Source: Halisarca cf. caerulea | Taxonomy: Eukaryota > Porifera > Demospongiae > Chondrillida > Halisarcidae | Length of the DNA: 64,000 nucleotides | Assembly: GCA_963170055.1 (NCBI GenBank) | Contig: CAUJGJ010000277.1 | Span: forward strand, 1 to 64,000 | Direction of reading: 5' to 3' | Shown: positions 16,329 to 30,200 of the stretch, one piece after another | How the letters are laid out: each line of letters begins with the position of its first letter | Numbering within the stretch: the first letter of the stretch is position 1 | The notes under the pieces: model-generated | Told to the model about the DNA's origin: nothing | Seen by the model: only the letters and a program-made list of their open reading frames with translations | Database searches by the model: none | Translations under genes and position numbers: made by a program

Positions 16329-17991
16329 TTGGCACTAGCACCACGCGCATTCACAATTGACACACATGAAGTTTCTGAAGAACTGTGGGCGTATTTGTGT
16401 AGTGTTGGATATGCTGGTGCTAATAGCAATATTTGGCACTAGCACCACGCACATTCACAGTGGACACACATGAAGTTTATGAAGTGCTGTGGGCGTATGT
16501 GTGTAGTGTTGGATATGCTGGTGCTAATACCAATATTTGGTAATAGCAGCACGCACATTCCCAATTGACACACATGAAGTTTCTGAAGTGCTGTGAGCGT
16601 ATTTGTGTAGTGTTGGATATGCTGGTGCTAATACCAATATTTGGTAATAGCACCACGCACATTCCTAATAGACACACATGAAATTTCATAAGTACTGTGG
16701 GCGTATTTGTGTAGTGTTGGATATGCTGGTGCTAATACCAATATTTGGCACTAGCACCACGCACATTCCCAGTGGACACACATGAAGTTTCTGAAGTGCT
16801 GTGAGCGTATTTGTGTAGTGTTGGATATACTGGTGCTAATACCAATATTTGGCACTAGCACCACGCACATTCCAAATGGACGCACATGAAGTTTCTGAAG
16901 TGCTGTGGGCGTACTTGTGTCGTGTTGGATATGCTGGTGCTAATAGCAATATTTGGCACTAGCACCACGCACATTCCCAGTGGACACACATGAAGTTTAT
17001 GAAGTGCTGTGGGCGTATGTGTGTAGTGTTGGATATGCTGGTGCTAATACAAATGTTAGGCATTAGCACCACGCACATTTCCAGAGGACATACATGAACT
17101 TTCTGAAGATCTGTGAGCGTATTGGTGTAGTGTTGAATATGCTGGGGCTAATACCATTATTTGGTACTAACACCACGCACATTGCTAGTGGACACACATG
17201 AAGTTTCTAAAGTGCTGTGTGCGTATGTGTGTAGTGTTGGATATACTGGTGCTAATACCAAAATTTGGCACTAGAACAACGCACATTCCCAATTGACACA
17301 CATGGAGTTTCTAAAGATCTGTAAGCGTATTTGTGTAGAGTTGGATTTCCTCGTGCTAATACCAATATTTGGCACTAGCACCACGCACATTCCTTATAGA
17401 CACACATGAAATTTCATAAGTTCTGTGGGTGTATTTGTGTAGTGTTGGATATGCTCGTGCTAACACCAATAATTGGCACTAGCACCACGCGCATTCACAA
17501 TTGACACACATGAAGTTTCTGAAGAACTGTGGGCGTATTTGTGTAGTGTTGGATATGCTGGTGCTAATAGCAATATTTGGCACTAGCACCACGCACATTC
17601 ACAGTGGACACACATGAAGTTTATGAAGTGCTGTGGGCGTATGTGTGTAGTGTTGGATATGCTGGTGCTAATACCAATATTTGGTAATAGCACCACGCAC
17701 ATTCCCAATTGACACACATGAAGTTTCTGAGTGCTGTGAGCGTATTTGTGTAGTGTTGGATATGCTGGTGCTAATACCAATATTTGGTAATAGCACCACG
17801 CACACTCCTAGTTGACACACATGAAATTTCATAAGTACTGTGGGCGTATTTGTGTAGTGTTGGATATGCTGGTGCTAATACAAATGATAGGCATTAGCAC
17901 CACGCACATTTCCAGAGGACATACATGAACTTTCTGAAGTGCTGTGAGCGTATTTGTGTAGTGATGAATATGCTGGTGCTAATACCATTAT

Positions 17992-20900
17992 TTGGCACTA
18001 CCACCACGCACATTCCCCGTGGACACACATGAAGATTCTGAAGTGCTGTGGGCGTATGAGTGTAGTGTTGGATATGCTGCTGCTAATACAAATGTTAGGC
18101 ATTAGCACCACACTCATTTCCAGAGGACATACATGAAGTTTCTGAAGATCTGTGGGCAAATTTGTGTAGCGTTGGATATACTGGTGCTAATACCAATATT
18201 TGGCACCAGCACCACACACATTCCCAGTGGACACACATGAAGTTTCCGAAGTTCTGTGGGTGTATTTGTGTAGTGTTGGATACGCTGGTGCTAATAGCAA
18301 TATTTGGAACTAACACCACGCATATTCCCAGTGGACACACATGAAGTTTCTGAAGTGCTGTGAGCGTATTTGTGTAGTGTTGGATATGTTTGTGCTAATA
18401 CCAATATTTGGCACTAGCACCACGCACATTCCCAGTGGACACACATGAAGTTTCTGACGTTCTGTGGGCGTATTTCTGTGGCGTTGGATATGCTGGTGCT
18501 AATACCAATATTTGGCACTAGCACCACGCACATTCCCAGTGAACACACATGAAGTTTCTGAAGTTCTGTGAGCGTATTTGTGTAGTGTTGGATATGCTGG
18601 TGCTAATACCATTATTTGGTACTAACACCACGCACATCCTAGTGGACACACATGAAGTTTCTGAAGTGCTGTGGGCGTATGTGTGTAGTGTTGGATACGC
18701 TTGTGCTAATACCAATATTTGGCACTAGCACCACGCACATTCACAATTGACACACATGAAGTTTCTGAAGTGCTGTGGGCGTATGTGTGTAGTGTTGGAT
18801 ATGCTGGTGCTAATACCAATATTTGGCACTAGCACCACGCACATTCACAATTGACACACATGAAGTTTCTGAAGTGCTGTGGGCGTATGAGTGTAGTGTT
18901 GGATATGCTGGTGCTAATACAAATGTTAGGCATTAGCACCACGCACATTTCCAGAGGACATACATGAAGTTTCTAAAGATCTGTGGGCGTATTTGTGTAG
19001 TGTTGGATATACTGGTGCTAATACCAATATTTGGCACCAGCACCACACACATTCCCATTGGACACACATGAAGTTTCCGAAGTTTTGTGGGTGTATTTGT
19101 GTAGTGTTGGATATGCTGGTGCTAATACCAATATTTGGCACTAGCACCACACACATTCACAATTGACACACATGAAGTTTCTGAAGATCTTTGAGCGTAT
19201 TTGTGTGGTGTTGGATATGCTGGTGCTAATACCATTATTTGGCACTAGCACCACGCACATTCCTATTAGACACACATGAAATTTCATAAGTACTGTGGGA
19301 GTATTTGTGTAGTGTTGGATACGCTGGTGCTAATAGCAATATTTGGAACTAACACCACGCATATTCCCAGTGGACACACATGAAGTTTCTGAAGTGCTGT
19401 GAGCGTATTTGTGTAGTGTTGGATATGCTGGTGCTAATACCAAAATTTGGCACTAGCACCACGCACAGTCCCAATTGACACACATGGAGTTTCTAAAGAT
19501 CTGTAAGCGTATTTGTGTAGAGTTGGATTTCTTCGTGCTAATACCAATATTTGACATTAGCACCACGCACATTCCCAGTGGGCACAGATAAAGTTTCTGA
19601 AGTGCTGTGGGCGCATTTGTGTTGTGTTGGATATGCTGGTGCTAATACCAATATTTGGCACTAGCACCACGCGCATTCACAATTGACACACATGAAGTTT
19701 CTGAAGAACTGTGGGCGTATTTGTGTAGTGTTGGATATGCTGGTGCTAATAGCAATATTTGGCACTAGCACCACGCACATTCACAGTGGACACACATGAA
19801 GTTTATGAAGTGCTGTGGGCGTATGTGTGTAGTGTAAGATATGCTGGTGCTAATACCAATATTTGGTAATAGCACCACGCACATTCCCAATTGACACACA
19901 TGAAGTTTCTGAAGTGCTGTGAGCGTATTTGTGTAGTGTTGGATATGCTGGTGCTAATACCAATATTTGGTAATAGCACCACGCACATTCCTAGTTGACA
20001 CACATGAAATTTCATAAGTACTGTGGGCGTATTTGTGTAGTGTTGGATATGCTGGTGCTAATACAAATGATAGGCATTAGCACCACGCACATTTCCAGAG
20101 GACATACATGAACTTTCTGAAGTGCTGTGAGCGTATTTGTGTAGTGTTTAATATGCTGGTGCTAATACCATTATTTGGTACTAACACCACGCACATTCCT
20201 AATGGACACACATGAAGTTACTGAAGTGCTGTATGCGTATGTGTGTAGTGTTGGATATACTGGTGCTAATACCAATATTTGGCACTAGCACCACGCACAT
20301 TCCTAGTAGACACACATGAAATTTCATAAGTACTGTGGGTGTATTTGTGTAGTGTTGGATACGCTTGTGCTAATACCAATATTTGGCACTACCACCACGC
20401 ACATTCCCCGTGGACACACATGAAGATTCTGAAGTGCTGTGGGCGTATGAGTGTAGTGTTGGATATGCTGCTGCTAATACAAATGTTAGGCATTAGCACC
20501 ACACTCATTTCCAGAGGACATACATGAAGTTTCTGAAGATCTGTGGGCAAATTTGTGTAGCGTTGGATATACTGGTGCTAATACCAATATTTGGCACCAG
20601 CACCACACACATTCCCAGTGGACACACATGAAGTTTCCGAAGTTCTGTGGGTGTATTTGTGTAGTGTTGGATACGCTGGTGCTAATAGCAATATTTGGAA
20701 CTAACACCACGCATATTCCCAGTGGACACACATGAAGTTTCTGAAGTGCTGTGAGCGTACTTGTGTAGTGTTGGATATGTTGGTGCTAATACCAATATTT
20801 GGCACTAGCACCACGCACATTCCCAGTGGACACACATGAAGTTTCTGACGTTCTGTGGGCGTATTTCTGTGGCGTTGGATATGCTGGTGCTAATACCAAT

Positions 20901-21161
20901 ATTTGGCACTATCACCACGCACATTCCCAGTGAACACACATGAAGTTTCTGAAGTTCTGTGAGCGTATTTGTGTAGTGTTGGATATGCTGGTGCTAATAC
21001 CATTATTTGGTACTAACACCACGCACATCCTAGTGGACACACATGAAGTTTCTGAAGTGCTGTGGGCGTATGTGTGTAGTGTTGGATACGCTTGTGCTAA
21101 TACCAATATTTGGCACTAGCACCACGCACATTCACAATTGACACACATGAAGTTTCTGAAG
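17992..21161. repeat. Block duplication in domain B, offset 2,391 bp
   Basis: About 780 bp at 17,992-18,770 recurs at 20,383-21,161. Shared private variants include GGCACTACCACCACG with CCCCGTGG, GGGCAAATTTGTGTAGCG, TTTCTGTGGCGTTGG and the one-base-short ACGCACATCCTAG. The copies differ by only a few substitutions, for example ATGTTTGTGC versus ATGTTGGTGC and CACTAGCACC versus CACTATCACC. The offset equals 23 monomers minus one base. The intervening 1.6 kb contains a return of domain A types (19,660-20,040). Confidence 0.85.
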
Positions 21162-21489
21162 ATCTGTGGGCGTATTTGTGTAGTGTTGGATATACTGGTG
21201 CTAATACCAATATTTGGCACCAGCACCACACACATTCCCAGTGGACACACAGTAAGTTTCCGAAGTTTTGTGGGTGTATTTGTGTAGTGTTGGATATGCT
21301 GGTGCTAATACCATTATTTGGCACTAGCACCACGCACATTCCTAGTAGACACACATGAAATTTCATAAGTACTGTGGGAGTATTTGTGTAGTGTTGGATA
21401 CGCTGGTGCTAATAGCAATATTTGGAACTAACACCACGCATATTCTCAGTGGACACACATGAAGTTTCTGAAGTGCTGTGAGCGTATTT

Positions 21490-24400
21490 GTGTAGTGTTG
21501 GATATGTTGGTGCTAATACCAATATTTGGCACTAGGATCACGCACATTCCCAGTGGACACATGAATTTTGTGAATTGCTAAGGCGTATTTGTGTGGTGTT
21601 GGATACCCTGGTGCTAATACCAATGTTTGGCACTAGGATCACGCACATTCCCAGTGGACACATGAATTTTGTGAATTGCTAAGGCGTATTTGTGTGGTGT
21701 TGGATACCCTGGTGCTAATACCAATATTTGGCAATAGCACCACGCACACTCCCAGTGTACACACATGAATTTTATGAATTGTTTTTGTCGTATTTGTGTA
21801 GTGTTGGATATGCTGGTGCTAATATAAATATTTGGCACTAGCACCACGCACATTCCCAGTGGACACACATGAAGTTTCTGACGTTCTGTGGGCGTATTTG
21901 TGTGGTGTTGGATATGCTGGTGCTAATACCAATATTTGGCACTAGCACCACGCACATTCCAAATGGACGCACATGAAGTTTCTGAAGTTCTGTGGGCGTA
22001 TTTGTGTAGTGTTGGATATGCTGGTGCTAATAGCAATATTTGGCACTAGCACCACGCACATTCACAGTGGACTTACATGAAGTTTCTGAAGTGCTGTGGG
22101 CGTATTTGTGTAGTGTTGGATATGCTGGTGCTAATAGCAATATTTGGCACTAGCACAACGCACATTCACAGTGGACGCACATGAAGTTTCTGAAGTGCTG
22201 TGGGCGTATGTGTGTAGTGTTGGATATGCTGGTGCTAATACCATTATTTGGTACTAACACCACGCACATTCCTAGTGGACACACATGAAGTTTCTGAAGT
22301 GCTGTGGGCGTATGTGTGTAGTGTTGGATATACTGGTGCTAATACCAAAATTTGGAACTAACACCACGCATATTCCCAGTGGACACACATGAAGTTTCTG
22401 AAGTGCTGTGAGCGTATTTGTGTAGTGTTGGATATGATGGTGCTAATACCAATATTTGGTAATAGCACCACGCACATTCCCAATTGACACACATGAAGTT
22501 TCTGAAGTGCTGTGAGCGTATTTGTGTAGTGTTGGATATGATGGTGCTAATACCAATATTTGGTAATAGCACCACACACATTCCTACTTGACACACATGT
22601 AATTTCATAAGTTCTGTGGGCGTATTTGTGTAGTGTTGGATATGCTGGTGCTAATAGCAATATTTGAAACTAACACCACGCATATTCCCAGTGGACACAC
22701 ATGAAGTTTCTGAAGTGCTGTGAGCGTATTTGTGTAGTGTTGGATATGTTGGTGCTAATACCAATATTTGGCACTAGCACCACGCACATTCCCAGTGGAC
22801 ACACATTAAGTTTCTGACGTTCTGTGGGCGTATTTCTGTGGCGTTATATATGCTGGTGCTAATACCAATATTTGGCACTAGCACCACGCACATTCCCAGT
22901 GAACACACATGAACTTTCTGAAGTGTGGTGGGCGTATATGTGTAATGTAGGATATGCTGGTGCTCATACCAATATTTGGCACTAGCACCACGCACATTCC
23001 CAATTGACACACATGGAGTTTCTAAAGATCTGTAACCGTATTTGTGTAGAGTTGGATTTCCTCATGCTAATACCAATATTTGGCACTAGCACCACGCACA
23101 TTCCAAATGGACGCACATGAAGTTTCTGAAGTGCTGTGGGCGTATTTGTGTAGTGTTGGATATGCTGGTGCTAATAGCAATATTTGGCACTAGCACCACG
23201 CACATTCACAGTGGACTTACATTAAGTTTATGAAGTGCTGTGGGCGTATGTGTGTAGTGTTGGATATACTGGTGCTAATACCAAAATTTGGAACTAAAAC
23301 CACACACATTCCCAGTGGACACAAATTAAGTTTCTGAAGTGCTGTGAGCGTATTTGTGTAGTGTTGGATATGCTGGTGCTAATACCAATATTTGGTAATA
23401 GCACCACGCACATTCCCAATTGACACACATGAAGTTTCTGAAGTGCTGTGAGCGTATTTGTGTAGTGTTGGATATGCTGGTGCTAATACCAATATTTGGT
23501 AATATCACAACGCACATTCCCAATTGACACACATGAAGTTTCTGAAGTGCTGTGAGCGTATTTGTGTAGTGTTGGATATGCTGGTGCTAATACCAATATT
23601 TGGTAATAGCACCACGCACATTCCTACTTGACACACATGTAATTTCATAAGTACTGTGGGCGTATTTGTGTAGTGTTGGATATGCTGGTGCTAATAGTAA
23701 TATTTGGAACTAACACCACGCATATTCCCAGTGGACACACATGAAGTTTCTGAAGTGCTGTGAGCGTATTTATGTAGTGTTGGATATGCTGGTGCTAATA
23801 CCAATATTTGGCACTAGCACAACGCACATTCCTAGTGGACACACATGAATTTTGTGAATTGCTAAGGCGTATTTGTGTGGTGGTGGATACGCTGGTGCTA
23901 ATACCAATATTTGGCACTAGCACCACGCACATTCCCAGTGGACACACATGAATTTTATGAATTGTTTTTGTCGTATTTGTGTAGTGTTGGATATACTGGC
24001 TCTAATACAAAAATTTGGAACTAAAACCACACACATTCCCAGTGGAAGAACATGAAGTTTCTGAAGTGCTATGAGCGTAATTGTGTAGTGTTGGATATGC
24101 TGGTGCTAATACCAATATTTGGCACTAGGATCACGCACATTCCCAGTGGACACATGAATTTTGTGAATTGCTAAGGCGTATTTGTGTGGTGTTGGATACC
24201 CTGGTGCTAATACCAATATTTGGCACTAGGATCACGCACATTCCCAGTGGACACATGAATTTTGTGAATTGCTAAGGCGTATTTGTGTGGTGTTGGATAC
24301 CCTGGTGCTAATACCAATATTTGGCAATAGCACCACGCACACTCCCAGTGTACACACATGAATTTTATGAATTGTTTTTGTCGTATTTGTGTAGTGTTGG

Positions 24401-25325
24401 ATATGCTGGTGCTAATATAAATATTTGGCACTAGCACCACGCACATTCCCAGTGGACACACATGAAGTTTCTGACGTTCTGTGGGCGTATTTGTGTGGTG
24501 TTGGATATGCTGGTGCTAATACCAATATTTGGCACTAGCACCACGCACATTCCAAATGGACGCACATGAAGTTTCTGAAGTTCTGTGGGCGTATTTGTGT
24601 AGTGTTGGATATGCTGGTGCTAATAGCAATATTTGGCACTAGCACCACGCACATTCACAGTGGACTTACATGAAGTTTCTGAAGTGCTGTGGGCGTATTT
24701 GTGTAGTGTTGGATATGCTGGTGCTAATAGCAATATTTGGCACTAGCACCACGCACATTCACAGTGGACGCACATGAAGTTTCTGAAGTGCTGTGGGCGT
24801 ATGTGTGTAGTGTTGGATATGCTGGTGCTAATACCATTATTTGGTACTAACACCACGCACATTCCTAGTGGACACACATGAAGTTTCTGAAGTGCTGTGG
24901 GCGTATGTGTGTAGTGTTGGATATACTGGTGCTAATACCAAAATTTGGAACTAACACCACGCATATTCCCAGTGGACACACATGAAGTTTCTGAAGTGCT
25001 GTGAGCGTAATTTGTGTAGTGTTGGATATGCTGGTGCTAATACCAATATTTGGTAATAGCACCACGCACATTCCCAATTGACACACATGAAGTTTCTGAA
25101 GTGCTGTGAGCGTATTTGTGTAGTGTTGGATATGCTGGTGCTAATACCAATATTTGGTAATAGCACCACGCACATTCCTACTTGACACACATGTAATTTC
25201 ATAAGTTCTGTGGGCGTATTTGTGTAGTGTTGGATATGCTGGTGCTAATAGCAATATTTGAAACTAACACCACGCATATTCCCAGTGGACACACATGAAG
25301 TTTCTGAAGTGCTGTGAGCGTATTA
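21490..25325. repeat. Block duplication in domain B, offset about 2,593 bp
   Basis: 21,490-22,730 and about 24,083-25,325 share the same monomer order. Both start with two consecutive 101-bp monomers (21,526 and 21,627 in the first copy; 24,119 and 24,220 in the second). A GTTTTTGTCG monomer, an AATATAAATATT junction, CCAAATGGACG and AGTGGACTTACATG variants follow. The two copies end differently. Small differences include an extra base in the second copy at about 25,008 (GCGTAATTTGTG) and CCAATGTTT versus CCAATATTT. Confidence 0.8.
21526..21727. repeat. Two adjacent 101-bp monomer variants
   Basis: Starts at 21,526 and 21,627 are 101 bp apart. The three missing bases are one AC of the ACACAC run (AGTGGACACATGAA) and one base in AATTGCTAAGGCG, where the usual form is AGTGCTGTGGGCG. 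The variant also carries CACTAGGATCACGC in the first dyad arm and GGATACCCTGG near its end. The same form recurs singly or in pairs at about 24,119, 24,220, 25,78x, 26,61x and 27,33x, and as CACTACGATCACGC at about 29,62x and 35,85x. It is a useful marker for following domain B duplications. Confidence 0.85.
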
Positions 25326-27299
25326 ATGTAGTGTTGGATATGCTGGTGCTAATACCAATATTTGGCACTAGCACAACGCACATTCCCAGTGGACACACAT
25401 GAATTTTGTGAATTGCTAAGGCGTATTTGTGTGGTGGTGGATACGCTGGTGCTAATACCAATATTTGGCACTAGCACCACGCACATTCCCAGTGGACACA
25501 CATGAATTTTATGAATTGTTTTTGTCGTATTTGTGTAGTGTTGGATATGCTGGTGCTAATATAAATATTTGGCACTAGCACCACGCACATTCCCAGTGGA
25601 CACACATAAAGTTTCTGAAGTTCTGTAGGCGTATTTCTGTAGTGTTGGACATAGTGGCTCTAATACAAAAATTTGGAACTAAAACCACACACATTCCCAG
25701 TGGAAGAACATGAAGTTTCTTAAGTGCTGTGAACGTATTTGTGTAGTGTTGGATATGCTGGTGCTAATACCAATATTTGGCACTAGGATCACGCACATTC
25801 CCAGTGGACACATGAATTTTGTGAATTGCTAAGGCGTATTTGTGTGGTGTATGATACCCTGGTGCTAATACTAATATTTGGCACTAGCACCACGCACACT
25901 CCGAGTGTAAACACATGAATTTTATGAATTGTTTTTGTCGTATTTGTGTAGAGTTGGATATGCTGGTGCTAATATAAATATTTGGCACTAGCACCACGCA
26001 CATTCCCAGTGGACACACATGAAGTTTCTGACGTTCTGTGGGCGTATTTGTGTGGTGTTGGATATGCTGGTGCTAATACCAATATTTGGCACTAGCACCA
26101 CGCACATTCCAAATGGACGCACATGAAGTTTCTGAAGTTCTGTGGGCGTATTTGTGTAGTGTTGGATATGCTGGTGCTAATAGCAATATTTGGCACTAGC
26201 ACCACGCACATTCACAGTGGACACACATGAAGTTTCTGAAGTGCTGTGGGCGTATGTGTGTAATGTTGGATATACTGGTGCTAATACCAAAATTTGGAAC
26301 TAAAACCACAAACTTTCCCAGTGGACAAAAATTAAGTTTCTGAAGTGCTGTGAGCGTATTTGTGTAGTGTTGGATATGCTGGTGCTAATACCAATATTTG
26401 GTAATAGCACCACGCACATTCGTAGTTGATACACATGTAATTTCATAAGTACTGTGGGCGTATTTGTGTAGTGTTGGATATGCTGGTGCTAATAGCAATA
26501 TTTGGAACTAACACCACGCATATTCCCAGTGGACACACATGAAGTTTCTGTAGTGCTGTGAGCGTATTTGTGTAGTGTTGGATATGCTGGTGCTAATACC
26601 AATATTTGGCACTAGGATCACGCACATTCCCAGTGGACACATGAATTTTGTGAATTGCTAAGGCGTATTTGTGTGGTGTTGGATACCCTGGTGCTAATAC
26701 CAATATTTGGCACTAGCACCACGCACACTCCCAGTGTACAAACATGAATTTTATGAATTGTTTTTGTCGTATTTGTGTAGTGTTGGATATGCTGGTGCTA
26801 ATATAAATATTTGGCACTAGCACCACGCACATTCACAGTGGACTTACATGAAGTTTCTGAAGTGCTGTGGGCGTATGTGTGTAGTGTTGGATATGCTGGT
26901 GCTAATAGCAATATTTGGCACTAGCACCGAGCACATTCACAGTGGACACACATGAAGTTTCTGAAGTTCTGTGGGCGTATGTGTGTAGTGTTGGATATAC
27001 TGGTGCTAATACCAAAATTTAGAACTAAAACCACAAACATTCCCAGTGGACACAAATTAAGTTTCTGAAGTGCTGTGAGCATATTTTTGTAGTGTTGGAT
27101 ATGCTGGTGCTAATACCAATATTTGGTAATAGCACCACGCACATTCCTAGTTGACACACATGTAATTTCATAAGTACTGTGGGCGTATTTGTGTAGTGTT
27201 GGATATGCTGGTGCTAATAGCAATATTTGGAACTAACACCACGCATATTCCCAGTGGACACACATGAAGTTTCTGAAGTGCTGTGAGCGTATTTGTGTA

Positions 27300-30200
27300 G
27301 TGTTGGATATGCTGGTGCTAATACCAATATTTGGCACTAGGATCACGCACATTCCCAGTGGACAAATGAATTTTGTGAATTGCTAAGGCGTATTTGTGTG
27401 GTGTTGGATACCCTGGTGCTAATACCAATATTTGGCACTAGCACCACGCACTCTCCCAGTGTACAAACATGAATTTTATGAATTGTTTTTGTCGTATTTG
27501 TGTAGTGTTGGATATGCTGGTGCTAATATAAATATTTGGCACTAGCACCACGCACATTCCCAGTGGACACAAATTAAGTTTCTGAAGTGCTGTGAGCGTA
27601 TTTGTGTAGTGTTGGATATGCTGGTGCTAATACCAATATTTGGTAATTGCACCACGCACATTCCCAATTGACACACATGAAGTTTCTGAAGTGCTGTGAG
27701 CGTACTTGTGTAGTGTTGGATATGCTGGTGCTAATACCAATAATTGGTAATAGCACCACGCACATTCCCAGTTGACACACATGTAATTTCATAAGTATTG
27801 TGGGCGTATTTGTGTAGTGTTGGATATGCTGGTGCTAATACCAATATTTGGAACTAACACCATGCATATTCCCAGTGGACACACATGAAGTTTCTGAAGT
27901 GCTGTGAGCGTATTTATGTAGTGTTGGATATGCTGGTGCTAATACCAATATTTGGCACTAGCACAACGCACATTCCTAGTGGACACACATGAATTTTGTG
28001 AATTGCTAAGGCGTATTTGTGTGGTGTTGGATATGCTGGTGCTAATACCAATATTTGGCACTAGCACCACGCACATTCCCAGTGGACACACATGAATTTT
28101 ATGAATTGTTTTTGTCGTATTTGTGTAGTGTTGGATATGCTGGTGCTAATACCATTATTTGGTACTAACACCACGCACATTCCTAGTGGACACACATGAA
28201 GTTTCTGAAGTCCTGTGGGCGTATGTGTGTAGTGTTGGATGTACTGGTGCTCATACCACAATTTGGCACCAGCACCACGCACATTCCCAATTGACACACA
28301 TGGAGTTTCTAAAGATCTGTAAGCGCATGTGTGTAGAGTTGGATTTCCTCGTGCTAATACCAATATTTGGCAATAGCACCACGCACATTCCCAGTGGACA
28401 CACATAAAATTTCATAAGTTCTGTAGGTGTATTTGTGTAGTGTTTGATATGCTGGTGCTTATACCAATATTTGGCACTAGCACCACGCACATTCCCAGTG
28501 GACACACATGAAGTTTCTGAAGGACGGTGGGCGTATTTGTGTAGTGTTGGATATGCTGGTTCTAATACCAATATTTGGCACTAGCACCACGCACATTCCC
28601 AGTGGACACACATGAAGTTTCTGAAGGACGGTGGGCGTATTTGTGTAGTGTTGGATATGCTGGTGCTAATACCAATATTTGGCACTAGCACCACGCACAT
28701 TCCCAATGGAAACACATGAAGTTTCTGAAGTTCTGTGTGCATATTTGTGTAGTGTTGGATATGCTGGTGCTAAAACCAATATTTGGCAGTAGCACCACGC
28801 ACATTCCCAGTGGACACACATGAAGTTTCATAAGTGCTGTGAGCGCATTTGTGTATTGTTGGATATGCTGGTGCTAATACCAATATTTGGCACTAGCACC
28901 ACGCACATTCAAAATGGACGCACATGAAGTTTCTGAAGTGCTGTGGGCGTATTTGTGTAGTGTTGGATATGCTGGTGCTAATACCAATATTTGGCACTAG
29001 CACCATGCACATTCACAGTGGACACATATGAAGTTTCTGAAGTGCTGTGGGCGTATTTGTGTAGTGTTGGATATGCTGGTGCTAATACCATTATTTGGTA
29101 CTAACACCACGCACATTCCTAGTGGACACACATGAAGTTTCTGAAGTGCTGTGGGCGTATGTGTGTAGTGTTGGATATACTGGTGCTAATACCACAATTT
29201 GGCACTAGCACCACGCACATTCCCAATTGACACACATGGAGTTTCTAAAGATCTGTAAGCGCATTTGTGTAGAGTTGGATTTCCTCGTGCTAATACCAAT
29301 ATTTGGCACTAGCACCACGCACATTCCTAAAAGACACACATGAAATTTCATAAGTTCTGTGGGTGTATTTGTGTAGTGTTCAATATTCTGGTGCTAATAA
29401 CAATATTTGGTAATAGCACCACGCACATTCTCAATTGACACACATGAAGTTTCTGAAGTGCTGTGGGCGTATGTGTGTAGTGTAGGATATACTGGTACTA
29501 ATACCAATATTTGGTAATAGCACCACGCACATTCCCAATTGACACACATGAAGTTTCTGAAGTGCTGTGGGCATATTTGTGTAGTGTTGGATATGCTGGT
29601 GCTAATACCAATATTTGGCACTACGATCACGCACATTCCCAGTGGACACATGAATTTTGTGAATTGCTAAGGCGTATTTGTGTGGTGTTGGATACCCTGG
29701 TGCTAATACCAATATTTGGCACTAGCACCACGCACACTCCCAGTGTACAAACATGAATTTTATGAATTGTTTTTGTCGTATTTGTGTAGTGTTGGATATG
29801 CTGGTGCTAATATAAATATTTGGCACTAGCACCACGCACATTCCCAGTGGACACAAATTAAGTTTCTGAAGTGCTGTGAGCGTATTTGTGTAGTGTTGGA
29901 TATGCTGGTGCTAATACCAATATTTGGTAATTGCACCACGCACATTCCCAATTGACACACATGAAGTTTCTGAAGTGCTGTGAGCGTACTTGTGTAGTGT
30001 TGGATATGCTGGTGCTAATACCAATATTTGGTAATAGCACCACGCACATTCCCAGTTGACACACATATAATTTCTTAAGTATTGTGGGCGTATTTGTGTA
30101 GTGTTGGATATGCTGGTGCTAATACCAATATTTGGAACTAACACCATGCATATTCCCAGTGGACACACATGAAGTTTCTGAAGTGCTGTGAGCGTATTTA

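Larger units (their letters stand above)
1..17730. repeat. Satellite domain A: 1,144-bp (11-mer) higher-order repeat and shorter derivatives
   Basis: A diagnostic monomer (ACGCGCATTCACAATTG with GAAGAACTGTGGG) starts at 1, 1457, 2497, 3329, 3953, 5097, 6241, 7281, 8217, 9361, 10297, 11337, 12065, 13209, 14353, 15393, 15705, 16017, 16329 and 17473. The gaps are 14, 10, 8, 6, 11, 11, 10, 9, 11, 9, 10, 7, 11, 11, 10, 3, 3, 3 and 11 monomers, and every gap is an exact multiple of 104 bp. The full unit is well seen at 3953-5096. Its monomers are marked in order by GAAGAACTG, TTTATGAAG, TAATAGCACC/CCAATTG, CCTAATAGAC, CCCAGTGG/ATACTGG, CCAAATGGACG, TTTATGAAG, TTCCAGAGGACATAC, TACTAACACC/TTGCTAG, GAGTTGGATTTCC and CCTTATAGAC. 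The 10-mer at 6241 lacks the seventh monomer. The exact phase ends at about 17,730, where one A is lost and a 103-bp monomer results. Confidence 0.95.
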
